Positions 43,274 through 54,339 of a DNA stretch of 64,000 nt are shown here, one piece after another. This DNA is from Adenophora triphylla var. japonica (Eukaryota; Streptophyta; Magnoliopsida; Asterales; Campanulaceae). The translations under genes and the position numbers were made by a program. The stretch is taken from NCBI GenBank assembly GCA_022495995.1, contig JAFEMH010005390.1:100825-164824 (forward strand), in the 5' to 3' direction. How positions within the stretch are numbered: the first letter of the stretch is position 1; every line of letters begins with the position of its first letter. The notes beneath the pieces are model-generated. The model did not search any database and was not told where the DNA came from. It saw only the letters and a program-made list of their open reading frames with translations.

Positions 43274-44691
43274 TGTAAGTACCCCAATCTGGATCACCCC
43301 CTTTCAAACACACGGGAAACACCGCAGACTCATCAACGCAGTCTCGGAGACCTCTGGCACTCAAAACCCTCTCAAAACCCTCTCAAACCCCCAACCAAAC
43401 CAAGGGAGGAGCCTTCCTGGGATAAAAGGGGACAAAAGGACCTTTCGGGAATTTTCAGGAAATTGGGAAAGCAATATTGGTCCGTACGGACCTCTTTGTT
43501 GTCATAATTACTGAATCTCCTTAAAGTCCACAATATTCCCTCAAATCCCGGGGAAAATGATTACTCCCCTGCAGAGTTGGTCCGTACGGACCTCTTTGCA
43601 TGCAAGATGGTCCGTACGGACCTTATTGCTCAGGGGACACCATAATTGCAAATATTCCTCCATCATCACAGATTCCCTCAAATCGAGGAAAACCAAAATA
43701 CTGGATTACCAAGGAGGTCCGTACGGACCTCTTTGCACCTAATCTGGCACTATAAATAGAGGGCTCCCCCTCCTCATTTTCACACACCTCCCACTTCTCT
43801 CTTCCTCCCTAGGCCTTCTGGCTTCCCTTCTAAGTCCTTTCGAGGCATTCCCGGCCCCTTTCGGATCCTTCCGAGGCCTTCCGAGCCCCCTCGTGGTGCT
43901 CCGAAGCCTCCCCGAGCGCTCCCGAGACGCTCCCGCGCTGTCCCGAGGCACTCTCGAGGTACTCTGAGGCCCCTCGTGGTACTCCGAGGCCTTGCCTGGT
44001 CTTTCCACGGTGTCCCGGCTCTTTCCGAGTCAAACCGGCGATCCCAAACCACGCCGAAACTCTGCCCGAGTGACTCCTGCCACCACAACGCACGCCGAAC
44101 CTCTGCCCGAGTGATCCCGACGATCCCCACGCACGCCGAACCTCTGCCCGAACGCAGCCTACAACCTCAACTCACGCCGAAACTCTGTCCGCAGACAACC
44201 GGTCCCTCCCGAAGCAATCCCGATCCATACCGGAACGCTACTCCGACCTCAAACACTATTCCCCAGCGGAAGACAGACACGAACCAACATTGGTAAGGCT
44301 TCCTTCCTACACTATTTCAATATATTTCCATACATAGCATACAATGTAGACATCCGATACAGCATGCATTTTTAAAAGCACACACACACACACACAACAT
44401 TTAAAGGATATTAGGGGTATCCGAAAGACTCGTTTTACGAGGCTACTCGGGTGAGCTCTAATATTCTAATATTCTCTTCCCGGGGAGTCATCTGACCTCC
44501 GAACTCAAAATCTCATCACACAAAAAACAGTTTAAAATTATCTTTAAACTGATGCCCTTTTTCAATGTTTTGGGCTTAATAAAAACGGCGTGGCGACTCT
44601 ACAAAACAAAAACGGCGAGACACCGCTCCAACGCGAAAGATGCCAGATGCCGGGGCGCGATTGCGCTGCCTCTCGGATCCGGGTAATTTCA
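43274..44691 (+). repeat. Element B1 5' LTR (1418 bp)
   Basis: It matches the inverted LTR of B2 (51979-53460) over its length. Four GGTCCGTACGGACC copies precede the TATA box at 43751. A T/C-rich stretch follows, then a region of repeated 'ctcggaggcc/cacgccgaaactctgcccga' units (about 43850-44190). Confidence 0.92.
43479..43758 (+). promoter_or_regulatory. Element B1 LTR promoter: four perfect palindromes and TATA box
   Basis: GGTCCGTACGGACC at 43479, 43579, 43609 and 43716, then TATAAATA at 43751-43758. The last copy ends 21 bases before the TATA box. Each is followed by 'ctctttgca' or a close variant, so the repeated unit is longer than the palindrome. Confidence 0.85.
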
Positions 44692-44693
44692 GT

Positions 44694-44710
44694 TGGCGAC
44701 TCCGCTGGGG
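44694..44710 (+). other. Primer binding site, element B1 (tRNA-Arg)
   Basis: TGGCGACTCCGCTGGGG two bases after the LTR, identical to element A. Confidence 0.85.
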
Positions 44711-44711
44711 A

Positions 44712-46108
44712 ATATTTTGTTTTAAAAACTTTTAAACAAAACAAAAGATTTTTAAAACGATGATGAGGGTCAAACTTTCATTTTACCCCTTCCTTTAACT
44801 GTTGTGTGTGTGTGCACGTGCTTCGTTTTTATTTTACAAAAAAAAATAAAAATACAAAAAAAATGCATCAATATACATCTGTGCATACATTTAAAATTCT
44901 TCAAAAACTTCTGTTTTACTCAGAAAAAGAATTTTAGAGATCGCACACTACGCGCACTGCTGCCTCGGTTACACCGCACACTACTCACTGCTTCTTTGCC
45001 TCGGTTACACCGCACGCTACTCGCACTTCTTTGCCTCGGATACACTTGCACACTACAACCCTTAACCCGGAGTGGTCTCGGTTGCAGCCCGATTAGGTCT
45101 TCCTAGGCCTCTTGGGCCTTGGCAGGGATCATTCCAAACATCCCATCCTAGCCAAGCGTCAACCCTGCACGTTTGAGTCTTGAGTCACGCTCTGTCCAGA
45201 CTCGGTTGGTTTTTACCCGATCCGTGTCATACGGCTGGATACATATACCATGCCGGCCATTTTTTGAGTCAAGGCTCGGAACTCAAGATCCCTTGCGCAA
45301 GCAAAGTGATGAAAAGGTCATGCTAAAATCTTGACTGATCTTGATTTCCGGCTACACCCAGACGATGTTCCGTCCCGGATATACATCCATGCTCGCATGA
45401 CACCATGTCATCACGCCTTTGATACGTCGGCCATGACAATATGACCGGCCAACGCCTAACGTCACGAGATCCCTTGCGCAAGCAAGGCAAAGAGAAGGTC
45501 ATGCCGAACTCTTGACCTGATCTTGACTTAGTGGCCGGCTCGGTTCACTATTCACATGGCTAACGCATCAAAACGAACATGACAGGCTCGGTCCTTAGGT
45601 TCGATTTTTCTTTTAGGCCGGTGGAAACCGCTTGCACTATAGGACCCTCGCACAGGCTGTCCACCCTGGGATGTCGAAATACGGGTGCAAAACGAGGGGC
45701 TTATAGCCGCACGAGATGGTCTCCCGGCGGACCCGGGATCTAGCATAGTTGCGAAAAAGAAGAGCAATCTTTTCCAACCTACCTAGGACTCTGAGAAAAC
45801 ATGTTTTAAGTAAATTAAAACAACAAAAAAAAAAAAATCAAAAAATAAAAGAAACGGAAACCGCATGCCACGTGAGCTTTCCCCTTTTATCCCGTTAGGC
45901 CATTCCTGTGTCTAAACCTTGCCCGTCACCCCCTCCAGCGAACCGAGAGTGGTTGAGAATACCTGGAAGCCGCCTTTTCAGTATCGAGGTCACAGGGTCC
46001 GATAGCCCTTCCAGTTCAACGGTCTGCACCGTCTGCTACTCTCCCATGACGGGATCAACGAGATAACGGTGAGGAAACGGAACCCCGCCACTAAGGAACC
46101 TCCAGACA
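44712..46108 (+). other. 5' leader of element B1 with repeated palindrome
   Basis: Non-coding. CTTGCGCAAG occurs at 45292-45301 and 45473-45482 in 'gatcccttgcgcaagcaa', within a repeated unit that also contains 'ggtcatgc..ctcttgac'. 'gctgtccaccctgggatgtcg' (45656-45676) parallels the leader of element A. Short 'ctcgcactgcttctttgcct' repeats lie at 44950-45050. Confidence 0.65.
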
Positions 46109-47600
46109 ATGGAGGAGGTGCTGCGAGCCTTCGAAACCATCAAGAAGCGCCAAGAGGAACAGCAAGCCTGGATCATAGACACCTTGCGTCTTCGAGGAAC
46201 AGTCGCAGTTCCCCAACCTGATGGAACCTTTGTTCTCATAGAGGACGAAGACATACCGGCTCCCCGGTTTCTCAAAGCTATCGGCGGGTCCCGCCTCCGC
46301 CAAGCTACGAGATCCCGGCAACGCATAGCGGCTCTCGCTCAGCTCCCCTCGGGCGTCGGTCAGCGGCTCCGACATGCCCGCCTCGGCACGGTCGGTTTCC
46401 GGCTCTGCACATCAAGCTCGAGTACCAACAGCACACGTACGTGCCTGCTCCGCCGAGATCCCGATGCATCTCGGTATCCCCCGGGATTCAATCCTTTGCC
46501 TCTATACGAGCCTCGCAACCACAATCAAAAGTCCCCATTCTTACCGGGGACGGGCATCCGGCGGATACCCCGACATCTCAAGTGTGCCACCGCTAGCGCC
46601 AATTGGGGCTAACGAATCATTTCCCCGGTTCCCAAACACAACCACTTAGTGGACTGGCAATCACGCCCTCAACTTCAACACCCCGGGGTATGGGTTGGTA
46701 TACACTCAACTACCTCCCCAAGACTCCCGAATGGCGATCCCATCGGCCAATCCACCTCCATCTTCGGTTTCCGTCCCTGAAAACGGTAACCCACCTCGAA
46801 CAGTGACCCTCACATGGCTTGGCTGATCGAACAAATGAAAGACATGCAAGGCAAGCTAGCTATTTCTCGGAAGGACTCCCTCACTGCCTACCGACCCGAA
46901 CAAAGTGGTCCCTCTCCCTCCAATGTTCGGGATGCCGGAAATGGAAAAGTTTGACGGACGAGAATGCCCAAAAACCCACATCGACACCTACGTCACAGGT
47001 ATGAGAGCCAAAGGGGCAACCCCTCAACGGATGGCGGATCATTTTCGGCATTCCCTCAAATCCACGGCACTAAGGTGGTTCCTCAATGTGAAGGCGAGAA
47101 AACCGCTCCACGTGGGATCGGATCGGTGAAATCTTCTGGAGAAGTACCGCGCCAATCTTGAATGGGAAACAAACCGCCATGACCTGCAAGCCACCGAACA
47201 AAAGGATGACGAACCGGTGGGCGAGTTCTACAAAAGATGGGCCCGGAAGCTAAGCGAGATAATGGATCCACTTTCCAAAGAAGCGAGATGGACATCTTCC
47301 ATTCCTGCCTCAAACCATCTTTGAGGACCTTGATCGGCCACCATTTCTATCAGGATCTCCGTGCCATGGTCAACGCCGGGACAAAGTTTGAAAAGACCAC
47401 CGAGTCTTGAAAGGCAGCAAAGAACCACGCCTCATCTTACCGCTATCGAACAAACACAGCAACTTCAACTCCTGCTCAGACCAAAGGAAAGGAAGCGGCG
47501 GGAACAGTGCACTACATTCGAACGGAGCTCAAGTAAACCGCGATCAAGCGGCCCCAAAGAATAACAATCCCCTCGCTTCCCACGAGTTCCGGCATTTAGA
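46109..47600 (+). pseudogene. Gag (element B1)
   Basis: The ATG at 46109 starts a frame with a coiled-coil-like N-terminus (MEEVLRAFETIKKRQEEQQA). After frameshifts comes the gag core PPMFGMPEMEKFDGRECPKT, then KSTALRWFLNVKARK (about 46900-47100) and EWETNRHDLQATEQKDDEPV. Frames change at least four times. No clear CCHC knuckle is visible. Confidence 0.8.
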
Positions 47601-48061
47601 TAACTTTGGGAAATGCCTTTGGGTCAAGTATTTGAAGCTTTGGTGAAGCGAAATCTTCTCAAGCCACTCGAGAATTTCCAACCGAAGACTCTCAAACCCA
47701 ACATGGATATGAGCAAACACTTTGCGCCTTTCACAACTACCCAGGCCACACCACCGACAATTGCTTCGTACTCAGCGGGTGGTCAGGGGCTCATTGAGAG
47801 GGAAAATTGGAACGCCCTCGTGGTCCCAATACCATCGGAAATCCATTCCCGAAACGACGGGAGTAAACTCTCAATAGCCTTTGTGAAACTCCAAGCGAGA
47901 GCGGACCCACTGCAATTTCCGAGACCGTCGGCATCTTTGTCCATACGGCCCAGGAGCGTGAAACCGAAGTCAAGAGATCTCGTGGCCGGGAATTCCGACA
48001 AAGAACGCCCAAGGGCAAGCTGTCTCCCTACGATCTTTGCCCGGCCAAGGCATACAAATGG

Positions 48062-48577
48062 ATGGATCGAACGTTCCCGAGAAGGGCGGAGTCCAGCGGT
48101 AGCACGGGAAGCGGTTTAGCCTTCACAGACGATGACTTGCCAATATGTGAGAATCGGCACAACGAAGCCCTCCTCATCCTCATAAAAATAGAGATGTTCT
48201 TCCTCCCGAACGTCTTGATTGATAACGGCTCCGCAGTCAACATCATCGCTTTAAGCACACTGAAGCGACTCCACATCGGCCGTTCTCTGATAAGGCCTTC
48301 ACCTCGGGTAATCCGAGCCTACGATTCCACTGCACGACCAATCGTAGGAGTCATCAATCTGAGGATCCAATTCGACGTACAACTAGAGTCGGTAGAGTTC
48401 CAAGTCGTGGAAATCAAACCAACCTTCTCTGCTTTGTTGGGACGACCTTGGATACATCAGATGAAAGCAGTATCATCTACTCTTCACCAATGCGTGAAAT
48501 TCATCAATGCCCAACGGAGCGATCGAAGTGATCCGCGGAAGCGGTGCAATGGCAAGTGCTTGGCCGGCAAGCTATGA
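48062..48577 (+). pseudogene. Aspartic protease (element B1)
   Basis: FTDDDLPICENRHNEALLI leads into the active site NVLIDNGSAVNIIALSTLKR (DNG is normal for Tat-lineage protease). The flap region (RAYDSTARPIVGVI) and SALLGRPWIHQMKAVSSTLH follow. The frame is intact to the C-terminal hallmark, then drifts. Confidence 0.88.
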
Positions 48578-49500
48578 CCCGAAGAAGGTCCCGACATGAC
48601 CGAATACTCTTCTCCGAGATGATTCTCCTACCCTTTGTCCCGCTACGAAGTGGATCCTTACATCCACGCTCTAAGCCGCTGACGAGCTGGAAATTGAAGA
48701 ACTCATGGGTCGGGATGACAACTTTCGATATATGCGGCTGTGAAGAATGCTTGAGAGAGGATCGAGATGGGTGCCCTAATGGAGATTGATCGAGGAGTAG
48801 ACCCTTACTTCGCGAAAACCCTCTTGCAAAGCGGCTCATCACCGATCCCCGGTACAAGACAACCCTCTAGCCGACACTCTCGGATCTTATGGGGACAACC
48901 ATCACGGCTTAGTTCAATTCAACATTCCGGTGTCAGCACGGATGAACAGTGGCGCAAACTCCTCGAAGGCTTAATCGGGGAAGGAGATATATCATGCCCG
49001 CTCGAATCGGACATTGTAAACGTCGTCCAAGCAAAGATCCCGGATAAAGCGGATTCTATGAAAGTGATCAACATCGGCAAGAATCAACTCCGAATCGGCG
49101 AATGCTTCGCCCTCCTGAAGTAGCCCTCGGCGACTTCTATCATCAAAAACCCCCCAAGGACTGGTGGCAACACTAATGGAGGGACATCATCGGGGAGCGG
49201 CCAAAAACCTCCGCGATCTAGTTTGAAATCGAACCGCATGCAAGCTACTTTCCGGGACTCATGCCAAGGGAAGATTGGCCACTGAACCGGCACCACTCCC
49301 TCTAGAGCTACAGCCATCCGAGAGTAATGAGGCTGGTCCAATCCCTCGTCGCCTATAGTCTAGCTTCGAGTCTTGTTGTACGTCTATTCACATCTTTTGA
49401 GTCTTTTGACGGCTTTACGCCCGACGATTGTGAATCTTTGATCAACAATGTACGGTCTTCACGCTTTCAATAAAAGGTCCGAGCCTTCCTAAAAATCATT
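48578..49500 (+). pseudogene. Post-protease linker of element B1, where RT and RNase H should follow
   Basis: Fragments such as KVINIGKNQLRIGECFA correspond to the linker that precedes RT in Tat elements. There is no finger, palm or YxDD motif and no RNase H in any frame before integrase starts at about 49670. 49360-49670 is A/T-rich non-coding sequence. B2 has the same arrangement at 63310-64000. Confidence 0.75.
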
Positions 49501-49668
49501 TCATTACATCTTTAACAAATGATGACATTAACTAATCAAAACAGTTAAATTCATCTATACAAAAGGCAAACACATTAATTAAATAAATGCATCAAGCAAA
49601 CATTTAAGCATGTTGTCAAACGAGAGAAAAACCGGGCCCAAGGCCGAGAAGGTTTTAATCACAGCGAT

Positions 49669-51110
49669 TTGCAAGATTCTTTGAAGAGCGAAAAGAGACG
49701 CAAGTCCGACGCCCGTTTCCAAGACACACCAGATTTTCCAATACCTCAAGAATGGGAAACCACCTTCATGAACAAGGAAGACCCACACACGAGAAGGGGT
49801 CAAAACCAAGAGCGTCATGGCCCTAAAATGCCTCGCCTCTCACTTCGTCATCCTCGGGGACATGCTATACAAGAAACGCTACCGTGGGCCACTCCTTGTT
49901 GCATCGGCCAAGAAGAAGCAAACAAGTTCATGAACGAAGTCCACAATGGGGCTTGCGGTCCCCACATGAACGCCCGAGCCACGATGCAAATCATTCTCGG
50001 GATGGGCTACTCTTTGGATCTCCATGGAGCGGATTGCATCCACTTTGTCCGAAGGCTGCGACAAGTGCCAGCGGTTCTCCAACCTCAATCATCTGCCGCC
50101 CCACGATCTCTCTTGCATGACTACACCTTGGCCCTTTGCCACTTGGGGAATTGACGTCATCGGGAAAATCGCTCCGCCGAGCGGCAACGGTCACGAGTTC
50201 ATCTTAGTAGCCATCGACTACTTCACCAAATGGGTCGAAGCCAAGTCCTACAAGGTACTCACCTCCAAGAAGGTCGCGCATTTCCTCAAAGGAAAACATC
50301 ATCTGCCGATACGGCATCCCAAATGAGGTCATATCGGACAACGGCTCACACTTCGAAGGGGAATTGACGGAGGCTGGCTGGTCGAATTCAAGATCACACG
50401 CCACAAATCTTCTCCCTACCGGCCACAAACAAACGGCGCCGTGGAAGCAAAGCAAACAAAACCCTCGAACGGATCATCCGAAAAATGACCACCGAGGACG
50501 AGATTGGCCCGAGAAGCTGCACCTTGCACTTTGGGGCTACCGCACACGTGATCGGAAACGACCACGGGAGAAACCCCATTTGCCTGACATACGGAATGGA
50601 AACAGTCCTTCCCATCGAGCTGGAAATTCCCTCACTCCGAGTCTTCTTTGAAAATGACATCAACGAAGTCGAATGGCTCGAAGCCGACACGGCGAATTGG
50701 CTCTGCTAGACGAGCGACGACTAAAGGCCATGGAACACGTCCGAGCCTATCAAAGCGGGATGGCTAGAGCTTTCGACAAGAAAGTCAAATCCCGAGACAT
50801 CGGGGAAGGTGACCTTGTACTCAAAGAAAAGCCTCCCACTCGAACCAACCCAGGAAAATGGGAACCCACATGGATCGGCCCTTTCGTGGTTCAAAGATCT
50901 TCTCCGGAGGCGCCATGAAGGCGACAGACCTAGACGGCAATCCCTTCATGAATCCAGTCAACGGAAGCAAACTTGCGAGATCACTTCGCCTAAAGAAGAA
51001 CATTTGTGCATCTCTTGGCACTCTATGTAGTGTCGAACTACGCGGACTGAGCCCTCTAGTCCGGAGGAACGTAGGCAACCTTAATTGGTCCGGTCTAAAA
51101 ATACACAAAA
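49669..51110 (+). pseudogene. Integrase (element B1)
   Basis: The zinc-finger remnant (CDKCQRFSNLNHLPPHDLSC) is followed by TPWPFATWGIDVIGKI with the first Asp, ILVAIDYFTKWVEAKSYK, and an SDNGSHFEG block in another frame (50333-50360). YRPQTNGAVEA with the catalytic Glu follows at about 50420-50450. Right after this Glu, two extra bases ('aagc' for 'gc', 50449-50453) shift the frame; B2 has the same insertion. The KWEPTWIGPFVV tail is near 50860-50890. Confidence 0.85.
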
Positions 51111-51777
51111 AGTCAAAAGTTTGAATGTCAATCAAGACCTCCATCAAACTACGCACTTTTCAAGAACACGCCCCGGCGGTCACCTTGACCAAGTCAAACG
51201 ACGGCGGCAACATCAAAGGACATCCGAGGGTCACTCGGCATCAAACGGCCCGGCTCATGCGCTTCCAAGCCGGGGCTTGTCTTCGCCCTCGCGCTTCAAA
51301 ACAAAAAAAAGAGAGCTCGAGCAAGGGCTCACAAAAAAAAAGTAAAAAAAGAGAGCTCGAGCAAGGGCTCACAAAAAAAAACAATAAATAAAAGAAGCTC
51401 GGGCGAAGTTTGCAAAAAGAGGTCAAGAGCCCGCGCCAACAAGAGGCAAGGAAGGCTGCGGAAAAAGGACGGTCAAAACGACTTGTCAAGGAGCATTCAA
51501 CCTCTCGGCCAAACACAAAGCCTCGTGAAAGGGATTGCCGTCATGGCCCCAGGCCTTCGGTCCACAAATGCAACGAAAAGTTCAAGGACGGACGCCGACA
51601 AAGTGCACAACGAAGCAAAGGCAAAACAAGAGATCTTGCGTCTCGACAAAGCTTTAAAAGTAAATCACAAATCACTAACTTGGATTTACAACATTTCTTG
51701 ATGAGTTCAAGCACGGTCTACTCTCAAGTTCACAACATGCTAAAAACTGACTTAATACATTTAACTAATAATGTGTT
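51111..51777 (+). other. Conserved spacer between integrase and antisense gene 2 (element B1)
   Basis: It is similar in B2 (61143-61840): frame fragments (KTSIKLRTFQEHAPA, SNDGGNIKGHPRVT), a short tandem repeat 'agagagctcgagcaagggct' (two to three copies, 51310-51390) and a Lys-rich stretch. It may be non-coding or a decayed polyprotein tail. Confidence 0.55.
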
Positions 51778-51978
51778 TTGCAATGCAATGAATGGATACC
51801 TAGGAGGTCATTCCGCGCCATCTGCGCTTGTCCCCTCGCCATTCTTTCCTTTCTTCCCTCGTCCCCGGCGAGTCTTCTTTCTCTCCACGTGAACCAACTA
51901 TGCGTCTCTCGGTCAGAGATGCAGGGTCCTCCCGTAGAGTCAAACAATCCGGTAGCTCTCGGGGCTTCATTCGCCCGT
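51778..51978 (-). pseudogene. 3' end of antisense gene 2 (element B1), cut by B2
   Basis: The minus strand gives the charged tail RMKPRELPDCLTLREDPA ending GDKRRWRGMTS, nearly the same as B2 at 60970-61142. It is cut at 51978 by the LTR of B2. The rest of the gene would be on the far side of B2. Confidence 0.8.
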
Positions 51979-53460
51979 TGAAATTACCGGATCCGGCTCG
52001 CGCGCGAGCCCCTGGCATCTCGCATTCGTCGCCGTTCGGGAAGTCGCCGGATCCGAGAGGCGGCACAATCGCGCCCGGCATCTGGCTTATTCCGTTTTAG
52101 CGTTGCGTGTTGGAGGTGTCTCGCCGTTTTGCTTTCGCATTTTGTAGAGTCGCCACGCCGTTTTTATTAAGCCCAAAACATTGAAAAAGGGCATCAGTTT
52201 AAAGATAAATTTTAAACTGTTTTTGTGTGATGAGATTTTGAGTTCGGAGGTCAGATGACTCCTCGGGAAGAGAATTTTAGAATATTAGAGCTCACCCGAG
52301 TAGCCTCGTAAAATGAGTCTTTCGGATACCCCTAATATCCTTTAAATGTTGTGTGTGTGTGTGTGTGCTTTTAAAAATGCATCTTTGTATCGGATGTCTA
52401 CATTGTATGCTATGTATGGAAATGTATTGAAATAGTATAGGAAGGAAGCCTTACCAATGTTGGTTCGTGTCTTGTCTTCCCCGTGGGAATAGTGTTTGAG
52501 GTCGGAGTAGCGTTAGGTACGGATCGGGATTGCCCGGGAGGGACCGGTTGTACGCGGACGAGTTTCGGCGTGAGTTGAGGTTGTAGGCTGCGTTCGGGCG
52601 GAGGTTCGGCGTGCGTGGGGATCGTCGGGATCACTCGGGCGAGAGGTTCGGCGTGCGTTGTGGTGGCAGGAGTCACTCGGGCGAGTTTCGGCGTGGTTTG
52701 GGATCGTCGGTTTGACTCGGAAAGAGCGGGACACCGTGGGAAAGACCGAGCAAGGCCTCGGAGTACCACGAGGGGCCTCAGAGTACCTCGAGAGTGCCTC
52801 GGGCGGCGCGGGAGCGTCTCGGGAGCGCTCGGAGAGGCTTCGGAGCACCTCGAGGGGCTCGGAAGGCCTCGGAAGGATCCGAAGGGGCCGGAATGCCTCG
52901 AAAGGTCTTAGAAGGGGAGCCGGAAGGCTTAGGGAGGAAGAGAGAAGTGGGAGGTGTGTGAAAATGAGGAGGGGGGGCCCTCTATTTATAGTAAAAATTT
53001 CGGAGCAAAGAGGTCCGTACGGACCTTCTTGGTTATCCGAGAATTTTGGATTTCCTCGATTTGAGGAATGCGCAATGATGGAGAATATTACGGAATGATG
53101 ATGTCCCCCATGCAATAAGGTCCGTCACGGACCATCTTGCATGCAAAGAGGTCCGTACGGACCAACTCTGCGAGGAAGTCATCATTTCTTAGGGATTTGA
53201 GGGAATATTGTGGACTTTAAGGGGATTTAGTAATCATTGAAACAAAGAGGTCCGTACGGACCTTAATTGCTTTTACGATTTCTGAAAATTCCCAAAAGGT
53301 CCTTTTGTCCCTTTATCCCGAAAGGCTCCTCCCTTGGTTTGGTTGGGGGTTTGAGAGGGTTTTGAGAGGGTTTTGAGTGAGAGAGGTCTCGGAGACTGCG
53401 TGGATGAGTCTACGGTGTTTCCCGTGTGTTTGAAAGGGAGTGATCAGTTGGGGTACTTAC
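51979..53460 (-). repeat. Element B2 3' LTR (1482 bp)
   Basis: It is an inverted copy of the B1 LTR. Near its inner-coordinate end it has about 60 extra bases containing a second 'gatgccaggggc..ggatccggtaat' block, so the LTR tail is partly duplicated. The last base of the expected ACTTACA is lost at 53460. Confidence 0.9.
52983..53262 (-). promoter_or_regulatory. Element B2 LTR promoter: palindromes and TATA box
   Basis: TATAAATA on the minus strand (52990-52983). Upstream are GGTCCGTACGGACC at 53012, 53150 and 53249, and a copy with one extra C at 53119-53133. Spacing follows the B1 LTR. Confidence 0.8.
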
Positions 53461-53699
53461 GAAGCCCCTCGACGACGTCACTTATGAAAGAAGTGGGGTC
53501 GCCCAGATAAGATAAGGGTCCTAATGCGGATCGCGTCTTTGGGAGAGGAAGTGGCCAGTGAGGGTCAAAGTGAGGACGTGGTGGTGTCCTTTTGGGTGAC
53601 CGTTTAGGTGATAAGGTTTGGACCACAGTGATAGGATTCCTACGTATCCACTGGCGGGAATCAAGCACAGTCGTAGTTCGGGTGTGGGGTGAGTGTTAC

Positions 53700-54290
53700 G
53701 TGAATACGGGCGTGGTGGTGCCCTGAAGTGTCGTGTGACCGCCGAGGTTAGTGGTGAGGACGTGGTGGCGTCTGGGTGACCGCATAAAGGTCGGTGATAA
53801 GGACGTGGTGGCGTCCTGGGTGACCGCATGGAGTCGGTGATAAGGACGTGGTGGCGTCTGGGTGACCAGCATGGAAGTCGGTGATAAGGACGTGGTGGCG
53901 TCTGGGTGACCGCATAGGTCGGTGATAAGAACGTGGTGGCGTCTGGGTGACCGCATAGGTCGGTGATAGGGCGTGGTGGCGTCGGTGACGCATAGTCAAA
54001 TGTGAGAGCGTGGTGGCGTCTGGGTGACCGCAGTAGGTCGGTGATAAGGACGTGGTGGCGTCTGGGTGACACGCATAGGTCGAAATGTGAGGGCGTGGTG
54101 GCGTCTGGGTGGCCGCATAGGTCGGTGATAAGGAGCGTGGTGGCGTCTGGGTGACCGCGTAGGTCGGTGATAAGGCACGTGGTGGCGTCTGGGTGGCCGC
54201 ATAGGTCGTGATGATAAGGACGTGGTGGCGTCCCCTGGGTGACCGCATAGGTCAAATGTGAGGACGTGGTGGCGTCTGGGATGGAAATTT
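53700..54290. repeat. Tandem array 1 of element B2 (about 43-bp units)
   Basis: About 13 units of 'gataaggacgtggtggcgtc' plus 'tgggtgaccgcataggtcggt', lengths 38-46. The long minus-strand ORFs here are products of the repeat. Confidence 0.93.
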
Positions 54291-54339
54291 TACGATTTTC
54301 CTAATCGGGTGGTTTAAGGCCTTAGGAGCCGGAGATAGA

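Larger units (their letters stand above)
43274..51978 (+). mobile_element. Element B1: Tat-like Ty3/gypsy element lacking RT and RNase H; interrupted by B2
   Basis: LTR TGTAAGTACC...GGTAATTTCA, tRNA-Arg primer site, long leader, gag, protease, then integrase with no RT or RNase H in between. At 51778-51978 the minus strand holds the end of antisense gene 2, and there B2 starts. The rest of B1 lies beyond B2, outside the window. The leader, integrase and antisense gene mark it as a relative of element A. Confidence 0.88.

Noticed and set aside
53521..54255. Long minus-strand ORFs (up to 244 codons) with a His/Pro/Thr-rich repeat
   Set aside because: They are products of the 43-bp tandem array, with frames that change whenever unit length changes. 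No promoter or family match.
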